Below, piece after piece: positions 8,251 through 17,035 of a stretch of 38,041 bases of DNA; positions within the stretch are counted from its first letter, which is position 1; every line of letters begins with the position of its first letter. The notes below the pieces were generated by a model. The model was not told the origin of the DNA. It was given only the letters and a program-made list of their open reading frames with translations, and made no database searches. Both the position numbers and the translations under genes were made by a program. The stretch is from Desulfamplus sp. (GTDB lineage: Bacteria > Desulfobacterota > Desulfobacteria > Desulfobacterales > Desulfobacteraceae): NCBI GenBank assembly GCA_015232455.1, contig JADFZQ010000029.1, positions 1 through 38,041 of the forward strand, written 5' to 3'.

Positions 8251-9936
8251 ATGAAACAGAATAAATATAGCTTATTAAGAGATGATTTAACGCATTATAT
8301 GAGAGGTTATAGTAATAACCAGCTTATCACTGTAAATCAGAGAAATGAGTGGAAAAGAATAACCCAAGCCTCTCTGGGGCAGCAGAATAACAGAAAATCT
8401 TCTTTTAAACCATTGGTGTTATTAGAAATTGATAATAGCTATTATGATAATCAACCAGTTGGATCTGTGTCATCAACCAGTGCAGAAAGATTTTTTAATT
8501 ATGATGAAAATCATGTTTTTCCTCCCATGCGAGACTTGGTTAGATTTGGATGCTTTTTTCATCTCGATTTATACCATATGCTTCCTTTAGTGTTAAAAAA
8601 CGAATGGGAACGCTATTTTGGACATGATGTTCAAGGATGGAGAAATTTTACAGGAGTTACGCTTTTTGATGTTTTAAAAACAGCTAATGAAATTGATATG
8701 CGTGAACAAAATGCGCGAGCATTTAAACCAGATAGCCAGTTCATTTTTGATTTGTTTGAAATACATGGACAGATTGTCACAAAGGCAGGCTATACTATAG
8801 AGACTTTTTCAGCTCTGATTAACGAGATGATTTTACAAAGATTGCATTGGGAAGCCAATACCAGCGATCTAATTAACAGATTTGCACAGGAAGAAATAAA
8901 TCGTTTAGAATTAATAAAAACAGGCTCTGTAGATGAACAAGAAGCTCTGTGGAAAGCAAGGCTGGAATTTGATGAGCAACATAATCAAGTTGATAATCTT
9001 GTTTGGCGTCTCCAAAATCTCGAACTAAAAAAGGAAAAAATTAATTTTAACTGGAATCGTATTTTTGGAGAATTGGAACTTCAATTGAAAGCACAGATTC
9101 TACGAATTGAGACTTTAGAAAGATATATCCTTTTAAAGACTATTAATCCTGATCTAACAGAAGATGGAGTCCTAAATGCAATAAAAGAGGAAAATGAAGA
9201 AATTAATAAAAAACTGGAAAGATCTAACTATGAAAATCTTATTGTCGATATTTATAATGACTTCCCACAACTCAGCGGAACTCCGGTCAGTGACGAGTTT
9301 ATTTATGAATATAAGAAAAAGTGTATAGCCCTGCTCCGCCAAATCAGAAAATTGACACATGATGATAGATTACGACGTAATCCTGCATATTCACAATTAA
9401 CTGAGAATCAAAAAAATGAATTAAAACAAATTCTTATGCTTTCTTTAAAAGTACAGCCTGATGAGCTTATATACCCATCTAACGTCATTGGTCACGATAT
9501 GCGTACTATAGAAGGGCTCCATCGCGTATTGGATAGGATAAATACTATTTTGCAGAATTCAGGCATTGACATTGATCCAGATTACTATCCACAAGGGGAA
9601 ACCATTCAAGAACAGCTCCGCTGGTATCTCGATGAAATAAAAATTCTTCAAAAAGAAAAGGAGTTATATACAGAACGGCTTGCGAGTTATGTTAAGGATA
9701 TTGAGACAAAAAGAAAGAATATTCTTCTGGAAGTTCCGGAGGAACACCTAAAAATCAAGAATGGGCTGAAAAAACAGGTAGAGTCATTTATTACAAAAGC
9801 AGAGGAACTAGAAAGGAATTTGGCAGTTTTGTTTGGTGTGTCTGATCTGAATTTGAATTTTAAGGGCATTGTAAATTTTGAGTCTGATCTTGGAGATGGT
9901 TCTTACAACCAGAATGAATTTTATACTGAGGAATAG
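8251..9936 (+). CDS. Unknown 561-aa coiled-coil protein with degenerate J-domain-like segment
   Basis: I recognise no full-length family. Residues 1-210 are a mixed, possibly globular region rich in aromatics. Residues about 210-320 and 455-530 are predicted coiled coils. Between them, around 350-395, the sequence LRQIRKLTHDDRLRRNPAY followed by LTENQKNELKQI resembles a J-domain helix II, loop and helix III in which the HPD signature has become HDD (residues 370-372). J proteins hand substrates to Hsp70, and Hsp100 disaggregases work with that pair, so it is notable that the next gene, 5 bp away, encodes an Hsp100. The J-domain reading is inference; plain coiled coil is the alternative. Confidence 0.6.
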   Translation: MKQNKYSLLRDDLTHYMRGYSNNQLITVNQRNEWKRITQASLGQQNNRKSSFKPLVLLEIDNSYYDNQPVGSVSSTSAERFFNYDENHVFPPMRDLVRFGCFFHLDLYHMLPLVLKNEWERYFGHDVQGWRNFTGVTLFDVLKTANEIDMREQNARAFKPDSQFIFDLFEIHGQIVTKAGYTIETFSALINEMILQRLHWEANTSDLINRFAQEEINRLELIKTGSVDEQEALWKARLEFDEQHNQVDNLVWRLQNLELKKEKINFNWNRIFGELELQLKAQILRIETLERYILLKTINPDLTEDGVLNAIKEENEEINKKLERSNYENLIVDIYNDFPQLSGTPVSDEFIYEYKKKCIALLRQIRKLTHDDRLRRNPAYSQLTENQKNELKQILMLSLKVQPDELIYPSNVIGHDMRTIEGLHRVLDRINTILQNSGIDIDPDYYPQGETIQEQLRWYLDEIKILQKEKELYTERLASYVKDIETKRKNILLEVPEEHLKIKNGLKKQVESFITKAEELERNLAVLFGVSDLNLNFKGIVNFESDLGDGSYNQNEFYTEE

Positions 9937-9941
9937 TAATT

Positions 9942-12101
9942 ATGATCACTCTTGCAGAGCTGAATAAAATAACAGCAGAGATGTTTCCATCAACTCATGT
10001 AACCCTTCCTAAAATTTTGTTGGCATGGTCAAAACAAGACGTTGACAATGAACTGGGAAGGGTACTTGAAGATACAGGTCTGTCAATATCTACGTTATCA
10101 ATGACTATGTCCTCTTTGGTTGATAAGCCAGCAGATGAAGATAAAGAGCTGCTAACTAAATGCATCATACAAGTTCATGGAATGCCTGTAGATGGATGGC
10201 ATCTTTTAAAAATTTTAGTTGATACCCCTGGGCATAGAGTAACAAGAGCAATGATAGCCTCAGGATTGAATCTTAATGCTTTGAGAAAAAAATTAACAGA
10301 ATACAAATCTTTGCCAAAAGTCAATGTTATGGCACAACATTTACATTCAATGCCTGCTGAAGAAAACAGTATTAAAAAATATGGAAGAGACCTTATTGAA
10401 CTTGCCGGTGAAGGCATTTTTGATGAGCTATGTGACAGGGAGGATGTTAACCGTCTTATAGAAGTATTAATGAAAAAGCAGAAAGGGAATGCAGTTATAA
10501 CCGGCAACGCTGGTGTCGGTAAAACGGCACTTGTGGAACTGCTTGCAAAGCGGATTGTAAACAATCAGATTCCGGATCCGCTTAAAGATGTAAAATTATT
10601 TGAAATCAGCATGGGAAAACTGGTTGCAGGAACAATTTATAGAGGTCAGTTTGAAAAAAGGATGGAGGAGTTGGTTGAGGCTGCAAAGGCATGTAAACCG
10701 GTTATTCTTTTTATAGATGAGATGCATCTTATTTGGGGAGCTGGCAGAGCAGAAGGGTCTCCTATGGATGCTGCCAACATGCTCAAACCCGTTCTTGCTC
10801 GTGGTGAAATTCGTGTTATTGGCGCTACTACTGTTGAGGAGTACCATCAATATATCCGCAAAGATGAAGCACTGGCAAGAAGATTTGAAGAGCTAAAATT
10901 AGAAGAACCGTCTCCTGAACTGGTTGTTAAAATGGTTAGTAAACAGGCGGTTGGGTTATCAGCTCATCATAAGATAGAGATTTCGACAGAGATTATTGTA
11001 AAGGCTATTGAACTTGCAGATAGATATATTAGCAACAAATTTCAACCTGACAAGAGTGTTGATCTTCTGGATTCATCTTGCGTCTATGTTGTTAGTAATG
11101 GAGGTACCTTTATAAAAGAGGAGGATATAATTAATTGTGTAGCAAGGCAGACAGGTAAAAATATTGCCATTTTGCAAGGTGACGATCGTAAGTCTCTTCA
11201 ATTGCTATCGAAAAACTTGCAGAAACAAATTGTTGGTCAAAATCATGCCGTAGACAAAATAGTGGAAACTATTATTTACAGAAGGCAGGGTATAGGGGCT
11301 ACTGAAAGAAATCTTGGAACTTTTCTTTTTTCAGGATCAACCGGTGTTGGTAAAACCGAGCTTGCAAGAATATTAGCCCGTGAATTTTTTAACGGAACTC
11401 ATAAGTTACTGCATGTGGATTTGGCAGAATATAATGGATCTGATGCCATAAATAAGCTTATAGGGGCAGGTGCTGGGTTTGTGGGGCATGAAAAAGAAGG
11501 TGTTTTAACAGGATTTTTGCACACTCAGACCAATGGAGTTTTACTTTTTGACGAACTTGAAAAAGCAAGCAAAGAGATTATAGAACTTTTGCTCGGCATG
11601 ATTGATAATGGAAGAATTTGCAGTGCTAAAGGAGAGGTTCTTGATACTAGAGAATGTATAATTATTGCGACAACAAACTCCATAAATAAGAAAAATCTGA
11701 ATCGTGAGCAGGTAGGGTTTGGAAACACAAAAGAGTCACCAGATATGATGGAAATGCTATCAGGTTATTTCCCAAAAGAATTGTTAGGTAGATTTGATGA
11801 GCTGATATTATTTAATGAGTTGGGCACAAATGAACTGAAGGCTATATTGAAGTTGAGAATTGATGAAGCTGTAGAAAGGCTAGAGAAAAAGAATATTATA
11901 TTAAAGTTTGAAGAAGGAGAACTTATTAGTAAATTATTAGAAGGTCTTAAAAGAAGTAAAACAGGGGCTAGAGGAATCGCTCGACTATTAGAGAAACGAA
12001 TACTTCAACCCATTGCTATGGCAATGCTTATGCGTGATGATAATAGTAAACCCATGACTTTTGATTTGAATCACAATGCTCTTGAGATAGTGGGAATATA
12101 G
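9942..12101 (+). CDS. Hsp100/Clp AAA+ unfoldase with two ATPase rings and a ClpP-type loop
   Basis: 719 aa, built like ClpA/ClpC. A divergent N-domain covers residues 1-140. The first AAA+ module has Walker A GNAGVGKT at 188-195, Walker B FIDE with D259/E260, and pore loop IYRG with Tyr233. The second has Walker A GSTGVGKT at 465-472, Walker B LLFDE with D537/E538, pore loop GFVG, and sensor-2 GARG. There is no long ClpB-type middle coiled coil, so disaggregation by the ClpB mechanism is unlikely. At residues 591-593 the tripeptide VGF occupies the place of the ClpP-docking loop (IGL in ClpA, VGF in ClpC). No ClpP gene is present, so it would have to use the host's. It is the motor of the operon. 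Confidence 0.93.
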   Translation: MITLAELNKITAEMFPSTHVTLPKILLAWSKQDVDNELGRVLEDTGLSISTLSMTMSSLVDKPADEDKELLTKCIIQVHGMPVDGWHLLKILVDTPGHRVTRAMIASGLNLNALRKKLTEYKSLPKVNVMAQHLHSMPAEENSIKKYGRDLIELAGEGIFDELCDREDVNRLIEVLMKKQKGNAVITGNAGVGKTALVELLAKRIVNNQIPDPLKDVKLFEISMGKLVAGTIYRGQFEKRMEELVEAAKACKPVILFIDEMHLIWGAGRAEGSPMDAANMLKPVLARGEIRVIGATTVEEYHQYIRKDEALARRFEELKLEEPSPELVVKMVSKQAVGLSAHHKIEISTEIIVKAIELADRYISNKFQPDKSVDLLDSSCVYVVSNGGTFIKEEDIINCVARQTGKNIAILQGDDRKSLQLLSKNLQKQIVGQNHAVDKIVETIIYRRQGIGATERNLGTFLFSGSTGVGKTELARILAREFFNGTHKLLHVDLAEYNGSDAINKLIGAGAGFVGHEKEGVLTGFLHTQTNGVLLFDELEKASKEIIELLLGMIDNGRICSAKGEVLDTRECIIIATTNSINKKNLNREQVGFGNTKESPDMMEMLSGYFPKELLGRFDELILFNELGTNELKAILKLRIDEAVERLEKKNIILKFEEGELISKLLEGLKRSKTGARGIARLLEKRILQPIAMAMLMRDDNSKPMTFDLNHNALEIVGI

Positions 12102-12170
12102 ACTTTGCATACCGTTTGTTCTTGGTATCAACCTTACAATCAATATTTATTTAAAAAAGGAGTGATATTA

Positions 12171-12935
12171 ATGAAAAGTATTTTGAAAAGTTTTAAAAAT
12201 ACAATGAATTCTATTCAACAACAGAAAAAAATTAGACATTGGGGAAATATTATAATAAATAACCCAAAAGATGCTGTAGCATACTTCAATCGTGGAAATG
12301 CTTTTTTTAAAATATGTGCCTTTGATAAAGCAATTTTAGATTATACCAACGCTATTACATTTAATCCTATAGATCCAGATATGTACACTAATCGAGGGAA
12401 TGCATGGTACAATAAACACAATTATGATAAGGCAATCGAAGATCATACAAATGCTATTAAATTGAAACCAAGCTTTGCTGAGGCTTATAACAATAGAGGA
12501 ATGGCATTTGATGCTAAATGTGAGTATAATAATGCAATCGAAGATTATACAAATGCTATTACATTGAAATCAACCTATATTGAAGCCTATAACAATAGAG
12601 GAGTATCATTTAGTAATAAATGTGTTTATGATAAAGCTATTGATGATTTTGATACAGTTATCAAAATTAATCCGTGCTTTCCTGACGCATATTATAATCG
12701 TGGATTGGTATATTCTTTGAAAGATGAATATAAGAAGGCAATCAGAGATTTTAATACAACTATTGAAGTCGATCCGAATTTTAACAAATTAGCAAGCCTA
12801 TACTATAGTCGTAGTGTTGCATGGAATAAAGAAGGCGATACAATATTAGCAGACAAAGATTATACTAAATCTATTAAATTAGAACCAAGGTTAGTTGATT
12901 CTGCATTCATAAGGCAGAAGGAGTGGAAACAATAA
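12171..12935 (+). CDS. Second TPR-repeat protein, 254 aa
   Basis: The start at 12171 is chosen because AAAAAAGGAG precedes it; the longer frame from 12105 has no ribosome site. Residues about 35-240 hold six canonical TPR units (AYNNRGMAFDAKCEYNNAIE-type), close in style to the 464-aa TPR protein upstream. The N-terminus is basic and helical, without a clear signal peptide. It lies 69 bp after the Hsp100 gene and is probably the last gene of that operon. It may be an adaptor that arose by duplication of the first TPR gene. Confidence 0.88.
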   Translation: MKSILKSFKNTMNSIQQQKKIRHWGNIIINNPKDAVAYFNRGNAFFKICAFDKAILDYTNAITFNPIDPDMYTNRGNAWYNKHNYDKAIEDHTNAIKLKPSFAEAYNNRGMAFDAKCEYNNAIEDYTNAITLKSTYIEAYNNRGVSFSNKCVYDKAIDDFDTVIKINPCFPDAYYNRGLVYSLKDEYKKAIRDFNTTIEVDPNFNKLASLYYSRSVAWNKEGDTILADKDYTKSIKLEPRLVDSAFIRQKEWKQ

Positions 12936-13071
12936 TTCCAGCAATCACAGATATTCGTGCCGTAGTTGCTGTTGCCATAAAGCGGGAATTACTCAAAATA
13001 AAAACTAAAATTGACATTAGAGTGAAATCATACAAACAAGTTCTATGTACAATTTATATGAGGAAAAAGCT

Positions 13072-13797
13072 ATGCAAAATTTAAGTAAAGTTATTAAATA
13101 TTTCAGTGTTATGTCCTTGATATCAGGTTTGCTATTACCTTCTACCAATACATATGCTGGAGGTTATCATTATAATAGTCGTAATAATTATAATAATCAA
13201 AATCCATCCCAAAACATCAAGCAAACCAACGTGTTGACTAATGCCTCAGAGCAGCTCTCAGATCATAATCACAATTATAGCAATTTCATCCCCCGTGATG
13301 ATATCTCTTTAGAAGGAGATAGGTCTTCCATCCTATACATAAAGGATCCTGTCCCCAATTTTTCTTCATTTAAGATTGAGGCAGATATACAACATGAAGA
13401 TAGAAGAGAAGATAAGAAAAAATATAAATATATCATACCAACAAATTGTATGAATTCTCAGGAGCAAAATTGCAATCAAATATTATCGCAAAGAATAATC
13501 AAAGCAAATGAAGACATTCAAAATCTAGAGAAACAAAAAGTAAATTATAATAGAAATATGAAAATGCTGCAAATTGTTCTTAGTACAACTAATGACTATC
13601 ATGGTGAAATTGATGGAGTATTTAATGACTCTACACAAAAGGCAATTGCATCATTTCAAGCAAAATATAAAATTAATCCAACTGGTAGTTTAGAAAAAGA
13701 TACCGAGACAATAAAAGAAATAAATAATGCAAGAATTGAAATCAAAGAAGAAGCAGCAGTAATGTCTTTATTTAACCTGAGTTCTGACTTGGATTAG
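13072..13797 (+). CDS. Predicted exported protein with C-terminal peptidoglycan-binding domain
   Basis: The start at 13072 (after GAGGAAAAAG) gives 241 aa with a good signal peptide: a basic start, the hydrophobic stretch VMSLISGLLLP, and likely cleavage after TYA near residue 29. A low-complexity Asn/Tyr/Ser segment follows, then a charged middle. Residues about 160-215 resemble a PG_binding_1 domain (LQIVLSTTNDYHGEIDGVFN, then TQKAIASFQAKYKI). It should sit in the periplasm or at the cell wall. It lies 136 bp after the TPR gene, on the same strand, so membership of that operon is uncertain. Confidence 0.8.
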   Translation: MQNLSKVIKYFSVMSLISGLLLPSTNTYAGGYHYNSRNNYNNQNPSQNIKQTNVLTNASEQLSDHNHNYSNFIPRDDISLEGDRSSILYIKDPVPNFSSFKIEADIQHEDRREDKKKYKYIIPTNCMNSQEQNCNQILSQRIIKANEDIQNLEKQKVNYNRNMKMLQIVLSTTNDYHGEIDGVFNDSTQKAIASFQAKYKINPTGSLEKDTETIKEINNARIEIKEEAAVMSLFNLSSDLD

Positions 13798-13900
13798 TGG
13801 CATATATAGCGTTCCTATTATCAAGCGTGTGTTGTCAATATCACTGATTTGTATATATATATTCATTTCCACAAATCATGTAGGAGAGCTATATATAAAA

Positions 13901-14571
13901 ATGCTGGAAGATGTTGAAGGTACTGGGCTCATATAATTTTGACATACAAGATACAGTGGTTTTAATCACTTTGTTGATACTAAATCTTGTAGTTTTTGAA
14001 CCATCTGGAATAACGTGAGCCCAGTGCCTGTTGAAATAGAAGAGATTAATCCAGGCACTTTAACCTTGAAGGAACACTATACAGATTATGAATATAAACG
14101 CGAAGGAACGGTTGATTTATATATGGCAGCAGAACCATCAGGGGAAGGCGTGAAGTGTTAGTTAAAGATAATCACACCCGCCTTGAATGGGCTGAAGTAG
14201 CCGCTCATATAGCAGAGAAAATGTATCCATCTGCTGACAAAATCACGCTGATTAACTATAATTTGAGTGCCCATAAAAAATCAGCTCTGTATGAACTCTT
14301 TACACCAGAAAGAGCAAGAGCAATTATAGAAAAAATTGAATTTCTTAATACTCCAAAACATGGTTCTTGGCTGAATATTGCTGAGTGTGAACTCAGTGTT
14401 TTGACTCGTCAGGTAGTTAATGGGAGAATATCAAGTAAAGATGAAATGATTAAAAAAGTTACCAATTGGTATGAGACCCGAAACAAAAATATATCCAAGG
14501 TTGACTGGCAATTTACTACCCAAGATGCAAGGATAAAATTAAAAAGATTATATCCGACACTTAAACCTTGA
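13901..14571 (+). pseudogene. IS630-family transposase remnant, frameshifted and split by a MITE-like element
   Basis: Three pieces in order: MLEDVE from 13901, then after the inserted element EIEEINPGTLTLKEHYTDYE and KREGTVDLYMAAEP, then after a frameshift at about 14150-14160 a C-terminal part from 14155 containing TPKHGSWLNIAECELSVL. That last motif, with its catalytic Glu, is diagnostic of IS630 transposases. The middle catalytic Asp of the usual DNLNTH motif is replaced (NYNLSAH), and the first Asp is missing. The gene is inactive. Confidence 0.88.
13919..14028. mobile_element. 110-bp MITE-like element with 13-bp inverted repeats and 7-bp target duplication
   Basis: The ends are GGTACTGGGCTCA (13919-13931) and TGAGCCCAGTGCC (14016-14028), matching at 12 of 13 positions as inverted repeats. 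Pairing continues inward, including ACAAGAT/ATCTTGT. Each end is flanked by TGTTGAA (13912-13918 and 14029-14035), a perfect 7-bp target-site duplication. It encodes nothing. It sits inside the IS630 transposase relic and removing it with one duplication joins the two transposase pieces in one frame. Confidence 0.85.
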
Positions 14572-14584
14572 GAGAACACTAGAA

Positions 14585-15292
14585 ATGAATAAAATCACAT
14601 CAAATCAAGAAAATACTGAACCACAGGATAAGGAAAGTTTTGAAAAAACTTCAAAAGTCGCTCTCCCCCACCTTTTTAAGACAACTCTGGAAAATTGTTT
14701 TTCAAAACCATACTATGTATCTTTACTTCACGCCTATATATTTCTAAAAAAAATATTAGACTTCGTTAAACAGAGCGATACTGATTCCGCAACAGATACT
14801 TTTCAGTCTGAAATAAAAAAATTAAAACCAATTTTGAATCTATATATATCTGAAACCGATGATATTAATAAAATAATGCTTTCAAAGGATGTTAATTCAA
14901 GCATTGATAAGCTATATTCAAATTACCAAGAAGATTCGAGCACTGCTATCCAAATAGTATTAGAACAAAGATATACATTAGCGGCCACTATTGAGGTCAT
15001 GTCTTATGTCGGACATTCCCACTTACTATATGAAAATCAGGTTAAACTTATTCAAGATTTTGATGCTAATCATTTACCTTATAGTTTGCTTAATTTACAA
15101 AGATTATATGATTTAGATTCAGCATTTGTTAAAACAGAATATGGCGATTGCTTAATTCTCAACGAATTAGCTAGAATACCCAAAGTAAAAGAATACTTTC
15201 AGTTACCAGACAATAGCAAGCCATTAACTTGGGATGATTGGGTTAAGGCAATTCTCTCTCAAAAACATAAGCTTTATTATGATGAGGAATAA
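14585..15292 (+). CDS. Hypothetical protein, 235 aa
   Basis: No family recognised. It is a mostly helical, soluble protein with no signal peptide or membrane segment. A middle segment (TAIQIVLEQRYTLAATIEVM) looks like a helix pair, and the C-terminus is Trp- and charge-rich. It starts only 13 bp after the transposase relic; the ribosome site (GAGAG) is weak and far. It may be cargo left beside the insertion sequence or a resident gene interrupted upstream. The long open frame with normal residue use makes it likely real. Confidence 0.55.
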   Translation: MNKITSNQENTEPQDKESFEKTSKVALPHLFKTTLENCFSKPYYVSLLHAYIFLKKILDFVKQSDTDSATDTFQSEIKKLKPILNLYISETDDINKIMLSKDVNSSIDKLYSNYQEDSSTAIQIVLEQRYTLAATIEVMSYVGHSHLLYENQVKLIQDFDANHLPYSLLNLQRLYDLDSAFVKTEYGDCLILNELARIPKVKEYFQLPDNSKPLTWDDWVKAILSQKHKLYYDEE

Positions 15293-15560
15293 CATATTGG
15301 GGGTTAGCCCAAAACCGCGGAATTTCCCTATCGATATAAATACATTTGTGGCTCATTAGTTAGGCTAATCGGGGCGAGTGTACAGAAACATACACCTTAA
15401 TAACACCCCCCAAATACAGCGTTATAAACGTGATTTTCTTGATTGTTGACGCTTATTCTAAAAAGGTTTAAGCCTTTTAGACCTTATCTATAATTAAACA
15501 ATCAGGGTAAATCTGACACAGCGTGGGTGTACCTAACTTACTACTGCCAGCAGCTTATGT
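15293..15560. other. Intergenic DNA before higBA
   Basis: No gene is seen. The stretch has several short inverted pairs, such as ATTAG/CTAAT at about 15356-15370 and a G-run/C-run pair near 15298 and 15407. It also holds the first copy of the repeat that recurs beyond higA. Confidence 0.4.
15484..15511 (+). repeat. Direct repeat flanking higBA, left copy
   Basis: TTATCTATAATTAAACAATC and the following bases recur at 16674-16703 with one substitution and two single-base insertions. The two copies bracket the HigBA module, about 1.2 kb apart, and may mark how the module was acquired. Confidence 0.65.
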
Positions 15561-15596
15561 TTGACACCTGTCCATAGATAGGTTACTATAACAGGT
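15561..15596 (+). promoter_or_regulatory. higBA promoter with overlapping inverted-repeat operator
   Basis: TTGACA (15561-15566), a 17-bp spacer and TACTAT (15584-15589) make a near-ideal sigma-70 promoter. ACCTGT (15566-15571) and ACAGGT (15591-15596) form an inverted repeat spanning the spacer and -10, the expected kind of HigA operator. The predicted transcription start lies at or next to the ATG at 15597. Confidence 0.8.
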
Positions 15597-15875
15597 ATGA
15601 TTAAAACGTTTAAACACAAGGGATTAAAGAAATTATTTGAAACTGGTAATCATAAAGGGGTTAATCCTGATCATATTAAACGCTTAAGATTCATACTTGC
15701 AAGGCTTGATGCAAGCCAGAATTCTGATGATATGAATTTACCCGGTCTTAATCTTCATCCTTTACATGGAGATTTAAAAGGATTTTGGGCTGTGGCTGTA
15801 TCAGGTAATTGGCGTGTTGTTTTCAGATTTGAGAGCAGTAATGTCTTTGATGTTGACTATGAAGATTATCATTAA
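15597..15875 (+). CDS. higB: HigB-type mRNA-cleaving toxin (RelE/ParE superfamily)
   Basis: A 92-aa full-length HigB: FKHKGLKKLFETG at the start, HPLHGDLKGFWAVAVSGNWR in the middle, and VVFRF...VDYEDYH at the end are the family's conserved blocks. These toxins bind the ribosome and cut mRNA unless HigA is bound. It precedes the antitoxin by 24 bp, the usual higB-higA order. The promoter places the transcript start almost on the ATG, so translation of the toxin may be leaderless. Confidence 0.95.
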   Translation: MIKTFKHKGLKKLFETGNHKGVNPDHIKRLRFILARLDASQNSDDMNLPGLNLHPLHGDLKGFWAVAVSGNWRVVFRFESSNVFDVDYEDYH

Positions 15876-15899
15876 CTGTTGAGATAAGGGATTAAAAAA

Positions 15900-16205
15900 A
15901 TGGCTATGCATAATCCACCACATCCGGGAGAAGTAATTAGAGAGCTTTGTATAGAACCTCTTGGCTTGACAGTTACAGAGGCAGCAAAGGCTCTTGATGT
16001 ATCACGTAAAACTCTTTCAGCCATACTTAATGGACATTTTGGAATATCTCCAGAGATGGCTATAAGGCTGTCCAAAGCATTTGGAGGTAGTGCTGAAAGC
16101 TGGTTAATCCAGCAGGCACAATATGATCTCTGGCAGGTCAAAAATAAGGGAAAAGAATTTAAAGTTAAATCTTTCATTCCAGCCACCCCAGCGTTTAGCT
16201 ATTGA
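15900..16205 (+). CDS. higA: HigA antitoxin (XRE-family)
   Basis: 101 aa with the typical HigA opening ([20 protein letters not shown]) and an XRE helix-turn-helix ([20 protein letters not shown]) at about residues 24-44. It binds and blocks HigB and should repress the operon through the ACCTGT/ACAGGT repeat upstream. It appears complete, and the partner is intact, so the module should be active as a plasmid addiction system. Confidence 0.95.
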   Translation: MAMHNPPHPGEVIRELCIEPLGLTVTEAAKALDVSRKTLSAILNGHFGISPEMAIRLSKAFGGSAESWLIQQAQYDLWQVKNKGKEFKVKSFIPATPAFSY

Positions 16206-16466
16206 ATTGAATAAATAAACCAAGTTTCAGACTTATTTTTTACGATATGGCTATAAAGTACCCGCTGGTTTAGTATCTTAATACCGTATATAAAACCGAA
16301 CGTTTATTTATAATAATGGATTAGCAGATGGTGTTTAAATATAGAAGTGTCCGAGCACACGGACATCCACCTCCAAAAGTTTGAAGCATAAAAAACAAAG
16401 GATGATTGATACTATTACCGTTATCAGCTCTTAAATTTGCATTAGAAAGTCTTACATAGCTTGACG

Positions 16467-16556
16467 CTACTATCCCACTGCTTATGAAGCTATCACTCGC
16501 TATGGTGTCTTTAAATGGCTCTAAATTAACATCTATTATACATTGTCTATTTTTTT
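16467..16556 (+). repeat. Diverged duplication, copy 1
   Basis: Similar along its length to 17036-17120. Shared blocks include ACTATCCCA, ATGAAGC, GTGTCTT, AAATGGCTCT and TGTCTATTTTTT. The order is kept and small gaps separate the blocks. Both copies are followed, at different distances, by a TGTAAAA-N10-TTTTACA site. Confidence 0.65.
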
Positions 16557-16673
16557 ATTGGCGGCGGGCTCAAAGATTGAATATGATGTGTAGGTAACAG
16601 AAAATATTTAGTTACCTACAGGGCTTATTTGCCCAAACATCGAAAAAGCGTGGTAGGAATCACCAATGGGACA

Positions 16674-16703
16674 TTATCTAAAAATTAAACAATCAGGGTT
16701 AAA
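16674..16703 (+). repeat. Direct repeat flanking higBA, right copy
   Basis: Partner of 15484-15511; shares ATTAAACAATCAGGGT and the preceding TTATCTA. Confidence 0.65.
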
Positions 16704-16729
16704 GTTTCATCGAATGAGTGGCCTAACAA

Positions 16730-16753
16730 TGTAAAACGAAACTATGTTTTACA
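16730..16753. promoter_or_regulatory. TGTAAAA-N10-TTTTACA site 1
   Basis: A 24-bp inverted repeat with spacer CGAAACTATG. Same arm, spacing and inner CTA as sites at 17145, 22918 and 24765. Likely recognised by a dimeric DNA-binding protein. Confidence 0.55.
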
Positions 16754-16805
16754 TCTATAATAAAAGCTGTATTTATTTCTTCAATGAGTCTGAGCCAGAT
16801 TTAAA

Positions 16806-16851
16806 AAATGGACACCTTTAAAATTAAATATATAAATTAAGATGTCCATTT
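16806..16851. repeat. Inverted repeat AAATGGACA/TGTCCATTT
   Basis: Two 9-bp perfect arms (16806-16814, 16843-16851) with further partial pairing (CTT/AAG) inside. It could be a small hairpin, a terminator, or a tiny insertion relic; GGACAC-type ends occur in some IS families. No target duplication is evident. Confidence 0.5.
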
Positions 16852-17035
16852 CATAATAGTATTGCAGTGGCACTCATCTACCCTCAAAAGAAGCATAAAC
16901 AAGAAGTTGTGGATTAGTGCTACTGAACCGTAGCATGACATACAACCTTAGCAAGGTAAGCACTACTTCATTATACACTATGGAACTACCGCTATAAGCC
17001 CTTAAAAGCCATCCTAAAGCCTTGCATCCCTTACG

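Noticed and set aside
10175-10850. Minus frames inside the Hsp100 gene
   Set aside because: Complement of conserved ATPase sequence; no ribosome site.
9942-12101. ClpV of a type VI secretion system
   Set aside because: No sheath, tube, baseplate or membrane-complex gene is present, and the protein keeps a ClpP-type loop.
15872-16186. 104-codon minus frame over higA
   Set aside because: higA is a clear family member on the other strand with correct spacing from higB.
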